The notes beneath the pieces are model-generated. The model saw only the letters and a list, made by a program, of their open reading frames with translations, was not told the DNA's origin and did no database searches. Shown piece by piece: positions 51,819 to 62,784 of a stretch of DNA of 64,000 nucleotides. Position 1 is the first letter of the stretch, and every line of letters starts with the position of its first letter. The translations under genes were made by a program, and so were the position numbers. The stretch is from Chondrus crispus (lineage: Eukaryota > Rhodophyta > Florideophyceae > Gigartinales > Gigartinaceae), in contig NW_005179291.1 of assembly GCF_000350225.1 (NCBI RefSeq), positions 173,454 through 237,453 on the forward strand, written 5' to 3'.

Positions 51819-53600
51819 TTATGTAGACTTTCTCGCTTCCGTGGGATCCGCAATGACCTCCTCCAGCGAAAGATCCTTAACTTTGGCGGCATTTGAATAC
51901 TCGCTCGCTGAAACTGCCTCGTCCTCTTTCGGGATGATGAAGTTCAGCAACATAGCCAACAAAGCAGCAATCGAGTACCCCGTTGTCAAGATTATAAGAA
52001 CGCCTTCGCGCAATGCATTTGCAAACGAGTTTTCTGTGTCCGGAATGAAATGTATGAATGCCCCCGGTACAACTACAACGCCAAGCCCGAGGCTAAGTGA
52101 GATTGCGAGAATGAATCGCTCTCGACGGTCCCATTGCAGCTGCGATAAGATTCGCACACCAGACACCGCAACATTTGCAAAGAGAAAGGTTGTCATGCCA
52201 CCTAATGCAGCATCAGGCAACGCTACAAAAACGCCGCCGACCTTGCCAATAATCCCAGCTAAGATCAACCATCCAGCCGCCCAGAGGCCAGCGGTGGTAT
52301 TGGCTGTGCGCGTCATTACAATGACGCCATTGTTCTGAGAAAACGTCGTTGTGGGAGATGATGTCAGCAGTCCAGCCAAAAGAGAGTTGAGACCGTCAGC
52401 AAGGAGGCCTCCTTGAATTCGAGATTCGAATTCCGGGCCCTGTGTCGCAACCCGCGACGCCTCCGACGATGCCGCAATGTCGCCTAAAGTCTCGACTGTA
52501 GACACTAGATATCCAAGAAGGACTGGAATGATTGCTGGTCCATAGAACCCAAGCCTGAACCGTCGTACTAGTGGAAAAGTTAGGTTTGGGGCCGCATCAA
52601 TGATGTCCTTGTTCATATACCCGAGTGATGCAGCCAAGATAATCCCAGCGATGAGACCGATCATAACCTGACTATTCCGCATAAAGGGAGAACCAAAGAT
52701 TTCAAGAACAATAATGATGGTAAAGACAAAAAAGCCAAGCCCAATCCACTCTGCCGAGCCCCATGGATAGTGGCGGTCTCCAGGTCCGAAGTTGTTGGGG
52801 CAATCATTAAATGTGTCCAGCAAAAGCTGGGGAACTTCGCCACCGAGGTCCTGAATCTGCTGGACAGTGAAACAAGGTCCCGTCCCGCCGGCCCACTGTC
52901 GCAAACCGACCGGAATTAGGGAAGCACCGATAAGAAAAACCGTCACTCCGGTGACGAGCGGAGGAAATGCCTTCCGAAGCAAGGTAAGAGGGATGAAAGA
53001 CAAGCCAATCTCAAGCAGAGCACCGACCATGATAGTGCCGAGCCACATTCCGTATGCATCCCGACATGGCCCTGATTCCGGGCAAGTGCCGTCTGCTCGC
53101 AATGAAGAGAACATGGTCTGCGCGATTGGCAGGAACGTGAAAGACACGCCGGACATAGAGATGAGTCCGGTTCCAATGTAATAGCCTTTGACGAGCTTGA
53201 TCCTTACAATTTGAATCCATGACGCCAAACCAGATACAACCAAAGCAGTAGAAATGAGGTACGCCGCATCAACTGAATCAAGCTGAAGGTTGGAATTGCC
53301 CCCGCCACTCAGAATCCTCGGAACGGCAATCACTCCACCAATCATGGCGAGTGCGTGTTGGAAACCCATAAGGGCTGCGACGAGAACAGGGAGATGCTCT
53401 TTGATTCCAAAGTAAACGGAGCGAGACTTCCGAGTGCTGCGGAAGAATGGTATTCGAGGCATGCACAATGATTTGTAGTCATAATCTCCGACCCAACCAT
53501 CATAGGTTGTAAGATTGCGAAGGGTGCCGCTAAGACGTGACTGGAAGGACGCTGGCTCAGCCAGAGGCGACTCCATCGCATTCGGAGAGGCGTCATCCAT
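51819..53600 (-). CDS. Nucleobase/xanthine transporter, NCS2/NAT family
   Basis: 593 residues, intact, with a true ATG at 53600. The N-terminal cytosolic tail (about 65 residues) is followed by FGIKEHLPVLVAALMGFQHALAM-type TM1 with the conserved QH pair (81-82). Around 12-14 hydrophobic segments follow. TM8 carries the family acid (STVETLGDI, Glu370). The NAT signature is QNNGVIVMTR (422-431), matching [QEP]NxGxxxxT[RKG]. Length and order fit UapA/UapC-like eukaryotic transporters, which take up xanthine, uric acid or uracil with protons at the plasma membrane. The substrate cannot be fixed from this alone. It is the clearest host gene in the window. A 59-bp tandem duplication lies 100 bp upstream. 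Confidence 0.9.
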   Translation of the reverse strand: MDDASPNAMESPLAEPASFQSRLSGTLRNLTTYDGWVGDYDYKSLCMPRIPFFRSTRKSRSVYFGIKEHLPVLVAALMGFQHALAMIGGVIAVPRILSGGGNSNLQLDSVDAAYLISTALVVSGLASWIQIVRIKLVKGYYIGTGLISMSGVSFTFLPIAQTMFSSLRADGTCPESGPCRDAYGMWLGTIMVGALLEIGLSFIPLTLLRKAFPPLVTGVTVFLIGASLIPVGLRQWAGGTGPCFTVQQIQDLGGEVPQLLLDTFNDCPNNFGPGDRHYPWGSAEWIGLGFFVFTIIIVLEIFGSPFMRNSQVMIGLIAGIILAASLGYMNKDIIDAAPNLTFPLVRRFRLGFYGPAIIPVLLGYLVSTVETLGDIAASSEASRVATQGPEFESRIQGGLLADGLNSLLAGLLTSSPTTTFSQNNGVIVMTRTANTTAGLWAAGWLILAGIIGKVGGVFVALPDAALGGMTTFLFANVAVSGVRILSQLQWDRRERFILAISLSLGLGVVVVPGAFIHFIPDTENSFANALREGVLIILTTGYSIAALLAMLLNFIIPKEDEAVSASEYSNAAKVKDLSLEEVIADPTEARKST

Positions 53601-53699
53601 GTCGCCCTGGATCTCAGTGCAGAGAGGAATGGCGCGCTATTTCGGACACTGTTTTTCGCTGGGTACAAGTCTCAAGACTCAGCCTACAAGCCTTCGCAT

Positions 53700-53817
53700 C
53701 GCCAAGACGTAGCGCAACTAGTGAACGTCTGACAAATTAGCGTTGACTGCACAGTGACCGCCAAGACGTAGCGCAACTAGTGAACGTCTGACAAATTAGC
53801 GTTGACTGCACAGTGAC
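53700..53817. repeat. 59-bp tandem duplication upstream of the transporter
   Basis: Two identical units, 53700-53758 and 53759-53817 (GCCAAGACGTAGCGCAACTA start). They lie about 100-217 bp upstream of the minus-strand start codon, in the expected promoter or leader, so they could double a regulatory site. Confidence 0.9.
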
Positions 53818-53929
53818 CGGTAAGGCGGGGATGCGATGCCCCTTGTCGTGAACAGGGTCTGAAGAGAGCGGGTGTGGAATAAAAAATGGGGGACAGACCT
53901 TGGTCCAGTGGGAGAGGTGCATGACAGTA

Positions 53930-54536
53930 CAGTAGTCTCTCTTTATTTGCAACCGCTTGGTGGACAGATCTGGTTGCAACAAAAGGGGGGTTGCAGACAA
54001 AGAAATGTATCATACCATGCGTTCCTGACCAATCGTTTGGAATGTCTCATATTTATTTCAAAAACTCATCAATGGTGCTCTGGTGTAGAGCTTCGGATTC
54101 CTGCAGCGTTACTGTTCTCTGTGCATTGCGCACAGCACGCAAAACGATATCATCACAAGTGGACTCGGCGATGAGCTTCGCAATTGCAAGCACTCTAAGT
54201 TGCTTTTTCGTGCCAGGAAGAGGCACCATTTTGTCGGGAAAGGAGGTAATTTTCGTTTTTTTCAAAACCTGCAACGGAACCGTTGAACAGTTGACAGCAG
54301 GGTTTGCAGCATTTCTACTGTTCAACGGTTCACTACCAGAGATTTCGGACGGTTTATTGCTCTCAGTGCAGGCAAAATACATGTAAGAGGCCATTAAACC
54401 GGTTGCATTAATAGAAAATAGAACAACATGGTTTTTTGATTAAAATGTGGCTTCTCCCAACTTGGTGGACCGCTTTTGGTTGCAAAAAAGAGGTGGTTGC
54501 AAATACTGGCTGTGTACAAATAAGGAGAGACTACTG
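53930..54536. mobile_element. Non-autonomous Tigger/pogo-like DNA transposon
   Basis: 607 bp with terminal inverted repeats (CAGTAGTCTCTC[T/C]TTATTTG) flanked by TA on both sides (53928-53929 and 54537-54538), as in the Tc1/mariner-pogo group. A subterminal GGTTGCAA motif repeats at both ends. A minus frame (54394-54053) ends QSTIDEFLK, which resembles the C-terminal PCNA-binding-like tail of Tigger transposases. The DDE domain is absent. Confidence 0.75.
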
Positions 54537-56435
54537 TACATGGGGCTACCAATTGCTCCGGCGCGGAAGATGATTTCGGGAGCGATATGATGCGGGCAGA
54601 TGCAGATGCAGCACACGGAACCACAACGGCGGGCATATAAGCAGGGACCGTTATTTACGCCTGCGTATATCGAAAACCACTGAGGCCTGACGCAAGTTTA
54701 GACTCGAGGGCGGAGATGGATGTGTGGCGAATTGTTTTGCCCTTATTTTCGATGCCACTTCGCAAGATTCATTGCAATGCACGATGTATCTAAATTTTAC
54801 GAATGATGTACAGGGTACCGTACAATTCTGTGGGTTGCAGCCCCTGTGCCGCCGTGCTACCTCGTCACACTGGAGAACAATTTCCATGAAAAAACCCACA
54901 GAAAGCCCGCACTCATTGTTATGGCACCGGAATTCTCCGAAGAGTTCTGGAGCCGCCCAATCAGTGTTGCAGCACGAATCTGCCCATACAGGGTACCCTT
55001 CGAAGGGTACTGCAGGAGCGTTCGAGAGAGGAATGGCGTCCACCTCCTGAAGGGCACTTCAGATCTCGATGTCGACATTCGATGATGCAACGCAGTTCAG
55101 ATCTGCACATGGCGCACGCATAATTTACTACCCACATGACAAGTGTCCTTTCGCCGTGTTCCGCCGAGCAACTGAAATAAAACTTTACAACATTATCCGG
55201 TGGTCACTGTAAAGGGGGGGTGCTGGAGACGTCGGACAAAAACCTCAATATTAAAAGGAAAACGTACTTGTAATTGTCAAGCAATCACCATTTTTTTTGT
55301 TTTGCGACGGGGACACTCTCAGCCTGTCGTCCACTGGGACTTGGCGAAAACAACCACGGACACAGAAGAGGAGTGAGATTGAAGCGCGCGGACACTTTTG
55401 CACCTCAACCGAGCACTAAGATCGGACATCCAAGCAAATAAATAAAAAATAGAAAAGTCCGCCTATTTTGTATTTTTGGGTTGTTGCACACTTATACGTA
55501 GAAAGCCGTAAGCAATCGATTGAGATATTTTTTCTTTAATTTCAACCACGTCGTTCTGATATACGGCGCACTATCTGGAGCCGTTACGCGCGGCGGTGCT
55601 CCTTGGCCCGTGTCGGAGATATTTTTCAAAATATTTTGCATGTCCGATTTTTTTGTCACTGTCCGACAACACCAGCAACCCCCCTTTATTCCTCTATCGG
55701 TTAGGGAGAGCCCACAATCTGGTGTCCAGTGTCAATTTTATTTGACCACGTGTAAACTTGCCCGTCCAGGTGGGAATTGCTCAGGAGGGCAAAGGAGTCA
55801 GCATGCTCAAGTTTGACGCTGCCCGACGCACTTGAATACTGCTAGCGCTCGCCATCTTTCTCCTCCGCCTCTTCGCCGAACTTATATACAGTATGAGTAC
55901 CCTTGGTAAACTGCCCTCGGCACGCGACTATCAAAAAAAAAATGAGCCAGCCCGATGGATGCGACTTGCGCAGATCAAAACTGTTTCTATGTAGCCGCAG
56001 TCGTTTGAGTACACGTGTATACGTGGAAACGCATACGTGTAGACGCACTTGCGGATCATGAAACTGACATATCCCTACTGTTCATATGTTCGGTGTATCG
56101 AACATAAATAAAAAGGGAGAATTGCCAAAGCAGTGACATTACCAGCGATGTGAACCCCGAAAAACACGGAGGTCTACAGCGAAAAAAATGTATGTGCCAT
56201 TTTTTCTCGTGAACCCTGTGAAAGTTTCTATCATAATGTCTCTCATATGGCGATATACCTCACCACGTGAATGGGTCACGCGGTGGGGAAAGAACTTGCC
56301 TTGTTTAGGGATCCAGTAAATTAGTATATAACGAACAGTCCCATGCGACTAGCGCGTGGGTCTGCTCAGAGGCAGATTTGAACAGACGTGTCTACGCAGG
56401 ATCCTTCAAGAACAGCGCTCCGATTACCTGGAGGT
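54537..56435. other. Gene-poor region with one Cys-rich ORF
   Basis: Apart from the Cys-rich ORF at 54651-55043 I see no supported gene. From 55200 to 56435 nothing is recognisable. Confidence 0.35.
54651..55043 (-). CDS. Possible cysteine-rich protein
   Basis: 130 codons without an ATG at the start (first codon GTG), so possibly an exon. Ten cysteines occur in pairs or short spacings (SCCN, FRCHNNEC, GCNPQNCTVPC, HCNESC), which is unusual for a random frame and suggests a disulfide-rich secreted domain. No signal peptide is visible in frame and no family is recognised. Confidence 0.25.
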   Translation of the reverse strand: MDAIPLSNAPAVPFEGYPVWADSCCNTDWAAPELFGEFRCHNNECGLSVGFFMEIVLQCDEVARRHRGCNPQNCTVPCTSFVKFRYIVHCNESCEVASKIRAKQFATHPSPPSSLNLRQASVVFDIRRRK

Positions 56436-56599
56436 TCAGTTGGGTTTGAAGAGCCGGTCGTAGGCTCTTCTAGACATTAATAAACTGTTTAAACTATTCC
56501 CTTTAATTTTTTCTGGGACAATTCCCACATTGGTCATCCGCGTTTTTCCCTTATATTTTTTCTCGGCCATTCCATTGGCCAGGCGGCGATCCGCCACCA

Positions 56600-57830
56600 C
56601 TCCTTCGGAGCACCTCGCGTAACTCCATCCCTCCCAGCTCGTGTGTTCCTCGCCGCTCGCTGTCTGCCCTTTCGCCGCTCGCTCGCTACTGCTTTTGCTG
56701 CCGCTCGCCCGCCGCTGCCCTCTCCGGCGCTCGTTCGCCAGTGCCCTCGCCGCTGCTCGCTCGGTACTGCCCTTCTCGCCGCTCGCTCGATGCTGCCTTT
56801 GTCCCTGCTCGTTCAACGCTGCCTCACCGCCGCCACCCGCCGTTCCCGCCGTTGTACGACCTGCGCTGCCGCTGCGCCCCGCCGCTCCAGCCGTTGTCTG
56901 GCCTGCCCTGCCGCTGCGCCCCACCGCTCCCCTGCTGTCCGGGCTGCGCCGCCGCTGCGCCCCCGCAGCTGCGCCGCGCCCGCCGTTCCGGCTATTGGGT
57001 GGCCNNNNNNNNNNNNNNNNNNNNNNNNNNNNNNNNNNNNNNNNNNNNNNNNNNNNNNNNNNNNNNNNNNNNNNNNNNNNNNNNNNNNNNNNNNNNNNNN
57101 NNNNNNNNNNNNNNNNNNNNNNNNNNNNNNNNNNNNNNNNNNNNNNNNNNNNNNNNNNNNNNNNNNNNNNNNNNNNNNNNNNNNNNNNNNNNNNNNNNNN
57201 NNNNNNNNNNNNNNNNNNNNNNNNNNNNNNNNNNNNNNNNNNNNNNNNNNNNNNNNNNNNNNNNNNNNNNNNNNNNNNNNNNNNNNNNNNNNNNNNNNNN
57301 NNNNNNNNNNNNNCCTGAGCCGCCGCTGCTACTGCCCGCCGCGCCGGCCGCTCTCGCTTTTGTTTGGTCCGCGCCGACGCTGCCCCGCCGCCGCGCCACG
57401 CCCGCCGCTCTGGCTGCTGCCTGGCCTACGCCGCGCTGCCTCGTTGCCGCGCCGCCGCCCGCCGCTCCCGCTGCTGTCAGGTCTGCGCCGCCGCTGGCCC
57501 CTCTGCCGCGCCGTCGCCCGCCGCTCTTGCTGCTGTCTGGGCCACGCTGCCCACACTTCCCCGCAGTCGCGCCGGCGCCTGCTGCCGCGCTGTCTCTCGT
57601 CAGCGCTTCGTTCTGCCTGCCGCCGCATTGCCGACCTACAGCCGCTCCGGTCTGTACTACCTGGCCGCCTGCTTCCTCCGCCAACAGCTCGTCATCGTTC
57701 TGCACTGCGCCTGCTATCACAGTGCAGCAGAGCAGCCGACGCCAAACTCACTGCAGCTAGCTGTCGCCCGCCGGCGCTCGCTGCCGACCGCAGCTGCCAC
57801 TCGCTGTCGCCCTCCTCTACTGCCCTGAGG
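56600..57830. repeat. GC-rich low-complexity block with assembly gap
   Basis: Irregular repeats of CGCCGCT/CGCTCGC words, open on several frames of both strands (Ala/Arg/Pro/Ser-rich). 57005-57313 are 309 N. Long frames across it are artefacts of composition. The gap means length and continuity are unknown. Confidence 0.8.
57005..57313. other. Assembly gap (309 N)
   Basis: Run of N; the true sequence and size are unknown. Confidence 0.99.
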
Positions 57831-58495
57831 TCGGTGGGCCTGCACGCTCCGTTTTTTGTGCGCATCGCATCGTTGGTTTGCGAGTAACGATAGGGTCTCG
57901 GCTATTGTTGGAAGGGACTGAAGGCCTGGTCGTTGAGGTGTGTGGAGGCTATGGACGTGGTACTGCCCTTACTTTGCTTGAGAGCGGTTGACCCGGAATT
58001 AATACCCGGTGACGCGACGCAGGCAACTCGAACCGGCGGTGTGAACCTCTCCGGCAGGGAACCCCACCGGTCCTTTTTATGGCGGATAACGGTGTCGATC
58101 CTCTGTGGTCTGGTGTGTCCGGGCGTGGGAATCCTCTGGGGTGTTGTGCACTGAGTAGGTTGGGGTGGTATCGCTGAACTGGCCGTCGCACAAGCGTCCC
58201 GCAAGAAACTAAACACCCTTTGAGGCCTGTATACTGGCTGGTGTGGACGTTTCGTACGGATCATCCCGCCCACTCTGGTAACGCAAGAGTGGGTAGACTG
58301 CAGAAGTCGTTACCTGACCCGGACAGGCTCCGGTTGCCAAAGGTCGGACCTTTTCTACCTGCAAGAGCTGCAGGCGCCGAGGGTCGGACCCTGACAAGGT
58401 CAACCGATCATAGATCGACTCAGTGCTGATTTTTTGCCCTTGTTCTTAAAGGAACTATTAACTAAATCCTGATTAGTTACCCTGCGATCCGCAAC
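57831..58495. other. Probable LTR or leader of the truncated gag element
   Basis: No supported gene. It lies directly upstream of gag at 58496, so it may be its LTR and leader. It holds several hairpins (TTGCCAAAGGTCGGACC region). No second copy exists in the window to fix LTR ends. Confidence 0.3.
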
Positions 58496-59563
58496 ATGCC
58501 CCCACACCCCTCCCACGAGGTAGCAGGGCCTTCTGAGAGCGGACAGCATTCCGACTCGTCACCACCCGAACCCCTGGTTACATTCATGAAAGGCATAACG
58601 AACGACGCGTTGGGTGCGCTTACGAATGCCCAGAAAGGTTTCATCTCCTCAATTCGGTTCCTAGAAACAACCCCGGAGCTAACTGGGACCCAACTAAAGC
58701 GCACCATCGCTGACATTTTCCCGCCGGCTTCGCTTTTCCAACAAGAAATATGCGACCTCCCTGCTGTTCATATTGAGTTGCGAAACTTCTAGGATAGTAG
58801 AGGACGGAATTTGGAGCAACACTCATCTCACCGTGTTGTAATGACCCTAGCTCATGGCGTTTACGAAGAACCGGAAGACACTCAGGCGGCCATTGACATG
58901 GCACGAGAAATCGTTGCCGCCGGCCGTCGGTCCCGCTCGAACACTCCGAGTTCGAACAGAAGAGGCATGAGCCAGCCTACTTCACAGTCGACTCAAGTGA
59001 CCCTTCCGAATCACACTTCCCCGGAAAAGGTTGACCACAATGTAGCCATGAGACTAAAAGACAAAGATAAAAAGTGTTCTGGCGATCTAGGGGCGTCCTG
59101 GATGGAGTACGTCGACGATTACCTCCAGGTTTGTCGAGACTATTCCCGTTCTCCGCTGCAAAAGCTACAGTACCTCCACAATCTACTTCGAGGAGACGCG
59201 AAGATATATTACCTCGACAAGGTAGATGGTTACGCTACCAGTTTCCAGCAGGCCACACAAATGCTCGAGAATAAGTACAATTCTGCAGTACGTCAAACAC
59301 GAGTTAAGAACTACCTGAACACGCTGCGAGTTACTTCCTTTGTTGCTCAAGGGACAGAGATGTCTGCCGCGCTTGCAAAGGTCTACAAGTCTATCATCCA
59401 GCTATCTAGACAAGCTCCAAGATCCCACCAAGGAGACGCCCACCAAGTGGAATTCCTTCGAAACGCAGTAATAGGGACGTCATGGTCGAGCGAACCGCTA
59501 AGCAGAGTTGCGACTCATAATCTTACATTCCAACAGTGTAGCATATCCCCCTCCCGGAATTAG
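58496..59563 (+). pseudogene. Truncated retrotransposon gag
   Basis: ATG at 58496. The frame is interrupted by TAG at 58790-58792 but continues in the same frame to 59563. The second part carries a typical Ty3-type gag capsid region: WMEYVDDYLQVCRDYSRSPL, KLQYLHNLLRGDAKIYYLD, ATQMLENKYNSAVRQTRVKNYL. It ends in unrelated residues just before the LTR-like start at about 59578, so the rest of the element was lost or displaced by the next element's insertion. Different gag family from the ones at 14 kb and 60 kb. Confidence 0.7.
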
Positions 59564-59577
59564 ATTTAGATTAGATT

Positions 59578-60147
59578 TGTAACTGTAGAGCCCGAGCTCT
59601 ACAGTACTTCAGTGCGCGCGCACACGTGTACACCACGTGTACGGGGGCGCGCGCACACACATGTACGACACGTGTGCTGCCAGCCCGACGGCTGACAGCA
59701 CTACAGTGCAGGCCGACATGCACTAATGTAATGTTATGATAGGTGACTCTGTACATTAAATATGAGCGGACCGCCGGCGGTGGAGGACGACAAGCACGGA
59801 CTTGTCAAGGATCCGCCACCTTGGTCCACCCGCTTACTTTTAGGTACTTCCGTCCGTTTTACCTAGGAGTCGCACCGCGCGCGGGTTGAGGACGCGCGTA
59901 GCACGCCCACGAGCCGGCTCCGCCTCCGCCCGTCGGTACTGGATCGTCACCCAGTACCGCTCCGGGGCGTAGAGGCGTAGAACCGCTCGCGCGTGCGCGC
60001 GTCCTCCCCGATCCCGCTCTACCACCGCTACCTCGAGCCCGTGCTCGGTACCGTGGGTGGGCCGTGCTTCTATCTTCCCGCCGATCGAGGTCTTTTCGAA
60101 CTGTCAGTACTCACCCCCCTCGTCGTTGGGGGTGATTATACTACAGT
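59578..60147 (+). repeat. Probable 5' LTR of the plus-strand retrotransposon
   Basis: Starts TGTAACTGTAGAGC and ends near ...TATACTACA, followed by GTGGTCTCCCGACC. The TGGTCTCCCGA there could be a primer-binding site and is shared with the two LTR-like repeats at 12.8 and 16.5 kb. The 3' LTR lies outside the window, so ends are inferred. Confidence 0.5.
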
Positions 60148-60222
60148 GGTCTCCCGACCTAGAAGACTCTCAAGATCGAACCGAGAAGACTATCGTTTAC
60201 CTCCGCGTCCGTACGCGTCGAG

Positions 60223-62784
60223 ATGAGTGGCGAATATCTCACCTCGATTCGCTCGGAGCCCGCCGATGTGCGAGAGGCCGCGCTCCGCGTCCGAGTCGGC
60301 CACGGCGACGCTGGTCCTCGAAACCGCGAACCGTCCCCCGACTTCTCCGAAGGACGCGCTCGCGCGATGTACTATCGCATCGCGGAGTATATCGAAGATG
60401 TCCGAACATCCCTCCTTATCGACGTCTCCGACAGCGTCTACGCCCGCTGTATGGATGAGTTGCGCTCCCTCCGCGAAGGAAGGTTTGAGCGCGTAACTCA
60501 GTCCTTGGAGAACCTGCGCGCCCTCGTCGACCAGCTACAGTCCCGTTTGGTACTGGTCGAAGAGGCGCGCATCGATTCCCCCGCCGTGGACGTTGCGGGT
60601 CGACCCGCGAGTGCAAACTCCGGGGTCCGACGCGACCCGCAACCCTTCCCATCAGCCGAACAGATGGGAGCGTTCGCGCACATGGCGGCGGAGCTCAACT
60701 CAACGCGCCGCCGTGCCCGTGAGATGGAACAGACCTCGGCCGAGAGGCCGCCCGGAGCCCCCTCGAGTGGGCCCGATGCCACTGTTCCTCCGGGCGCATC
60801 CGGAGCGCAGGAGTGGCCCCCGACTGGAGCCGTCACCAGTCGGAGGGCGGAGGACATCAAGCCGACGGCGGACGCGAACTTCGCGTCCGAGACTCAAGCC
60901 CTGCCGTATGCATCCGGAAGCATGCGGCAGTCCCGACGGGTACCGGACGAACCCGACCGTGGCCGTGGAAGAGTCGCACGCGGATCAGGGGAACCGATTC
61001 TCCCCTTCGATCCTCGCTGGGGCGGCTACCAGCCAGCGGATCTTACCGCGCATCCCGGCCCCGTCGACGTCCGAACGTTGCCCGTCACGCCGTTCGTAAC
61101 GTTGGGCCCCGCCGAACCCGGGCTCGAGCCCGTCCACACCATGATACAGGAGTTCAGCGCCGTCGCGAACTACCGCATGTATCGGTTGGACAACACCTCG
61201 AGGCTCGTTACCTCGGGTGACGCGGGACGGATCGCGAAGTACGTCCAACGCTGCCGTGGGCTCCGTCCCACGATGAAGAGCTTCGACGGTACTGACGCGG
61301 TTCAGTCGCGCCCGTTCCTGAAGGATATCCGGATAACCTTCAATGCCCAGCACCTGACCGAAGGTGTGGCAATCCGTGTCTTCGCTCACTTCCTCGAGCG
61401 GGACGCGGAGCGGTTGTATACGAGTTACACCATGCGCGGCCTCCGCGCCGGCCAGATCCACGAGGACACGAGCTGGCCTGGTCTCGTCAACCAATTTATC
61501 AAACGCTACCTAACCGACGACGTGTTAGGGGAAGCGTTTGATGCTGTCGCGTCGGCGCGACAGCTCCCTCACGAAACCGAGAACACGTTCGCAGACCGGC
61601 TGGAATCCGACGCGTTCCGATGCACGGCCGTGTTCTCAGAACAAGCCCTCGCGCACTACTTCGTGCGTGGGTTATCCACTGCGACCCGGGCCGCAGTGGC
61701 AGAGACGGTACAACGGTTGCCCGGACAACAGAAGACCGAACTCTCCACGATTCGCCGTATCGCAACGGCCGAGGGTACAACCTACCGCGCCCGTCGCGGG
61801 TTGCCGCTACCGGACCCGAAGCCGGCAGTGAAGGCAGTCCGAACTCCAAGGTCGCACGGAACGAGTTCGCCGGCGACCGCCCTCCACATTGGAGAAGATG
61901 AGTGGCAGGCCGACCCTATCCTCATTACGCGAGGCTTCGATCGGGCAGGAGGCCGACCCCCTACGGCAGCTTCCACCGGTTCGACCGGAAGCTTCGCAAC
62001 GGCGTTCGTGCACACGCCGAGGGCCACGGGTGGTCCGAACCACAACATGGCCGAGCTGGATATCTCCCGTCGAGAAGGAGACCGCGGGCTGCCTAACGTG
62101 CCTCGACTCACCGATGAGGAGGCACGCCACGCGGCGACTTTCGCGTCGACCGATGGCAGCGCGTACATTTGTTGGCCGTGCCGGACGTACGGCCACGCCA
62201 CGTACGCGTGCCCGTTCCTGTCGCCTGAACAACGTCAGTTCACGGCGTACAGGAACTACCGCTATCAGATGGAGACGCGCCCCGGAATGGGCAATCTCAT
62301 CCAGCAGTCTACGCGGGCAGACCGAGGCCCGCGTCGAGGTGACTCGAGCCGATCGGGTGGGGGCGTCCGTTTTGCCCCTCGTGAAGGCGGGTACCGATAC
62401 CCGGGGACTGATCAAATGGATCGACGTGACCCTCGTCGGATGGATACGCGATATCCCCGTCGAGATGGGCGAGGCGACCGGGGCCGACCCCCGTTGCCCC
62501 AAGGGGTACAGAACGCCATCATGTACCTCCAAGACTGGGCTGGGGAAACGTACCCCCAACCCACGGAAGGAGGCGGAGGAGAGCCCGTTCTCTCCGTCCC
62601 TCGAATATTGCAACGGCCGGACGTTGCAATCCAAGGCTACGAAGTATCCGATTACTTCGTAGAAGATGCCCAGTCGGGGTGGGGAAACCGTCCCCATCCG
62701 AGCGGCCAGGGGCCCGTCGACGCGCTAGCTAACGATAGCCAAGCGAATAGCACTGACAGCTCGGGTAGTTCGAAAACCCCGTAA
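60223..62784 (+). CDS. Gag protein of an LTR retrotransposon
   Basis: 853 residues, intact, ATG at 60223. The N-terminal third is Arg/Pro-rich and disordered, with a helical stretch (about 85-115). The capsid-like part (about 390-520) contains SWPGLVNQFIKRYLTDDVLG, FADRLESDAFRCTAVFSEQA and LAHYFVRGLSTATRAAVAE. A CCHC zinc knuckle follows (CWPCRTYGHATYAC: C650, C653, H658, C663). The C terminus is Arg/Gly/Asp-rich, suited to nucleic-acid binding. It stops at 62782-62784, inside a region where the -1 frame is already open for protease. Codon use is strongly GC-rich, unlike the neighbouring elements. Probably a young, intact copy. Confidence 0.85.
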   Translation: MSGEYLTSIRSEPADVREAALRVRVGHGDAGPRNREPSPDFSEGRARAMYYRIAEYIEDVRTSLLIDVSDSVYARCMDELRSLREGRFERVTQSLENLRALVDQLQSRLVLVEEARIDSPAVDVAGRPASANSGVRRDPQPFPSAEQMGAFAHMAAELNSTRRRAREMEQTSAERPPGAPSSGPDATVPPGASGAQEWPPTGAVTSRRAEDIKPTADANFASETQALPYASGSMRQSRRVPDEPDRGRGRVARGSGEPILPFDPRWGGYQPADLTAHPGPVDVRTLPVTPFVTLGPAEPGLEPVHTMIQEFSAVANYRMYRLDNTSRLVTSGDAGRIAKYVQRCRGLRPTMKSFDGTDAVQSRPFLKDIRITFNAQHLTEGVAIRVFAHFLERDAERLYTSYTMRGLRAGQIHEDTSWPGLVNQFIKRYLTDDVLGEAFDAVASARQLPHETENTFADRLESDAFRCTAVFSEQALAHYFVRGLSTATRAAVAETVQRLPGQQKTELSTIRRIATAEGTTYRARRGLPLPDPKPAVKAVRTPRSHGTSSPATALHIGEDEWQADPILITRGFDRAGGRPPTAASTGSTGSFATAFVHTPRATGGPNHNMAELDISRREGDRGLPNVPRLTDEEARHAATFASTDGSAYICWPCRTYGHATYACPFLSPEQRQFTAYRNYRYQMETRPGMGNLIQQSTRADRGPRRGDSSRSGGGVRFAPREGGYRYPGTDQMDRRDPRRMDTRYPRRDGRGDRGRPPLPQGVQNAIMYLQDWAGETYPQPTEGGGGEPVLSVPRILQRPDVAIQGYEVSDYFVEDAQSGWGNRPHPSGQGPVDALANDSQANSTDSSGSSKTP

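Noticed and set aside
56600..57830. Long Ala/Arg/Pro-rich ORFs spanning the N run
   Set aside because: Open only because of GC-rich low complexity and because N codons do not give stops; both strands are open equally.
60416..62697. Long minus-strand ORFs opposite gag (for example 61807-62697)
   Set aside because: Shadows of the GC-rich gag frame; no domains and no coding pattern of their own.
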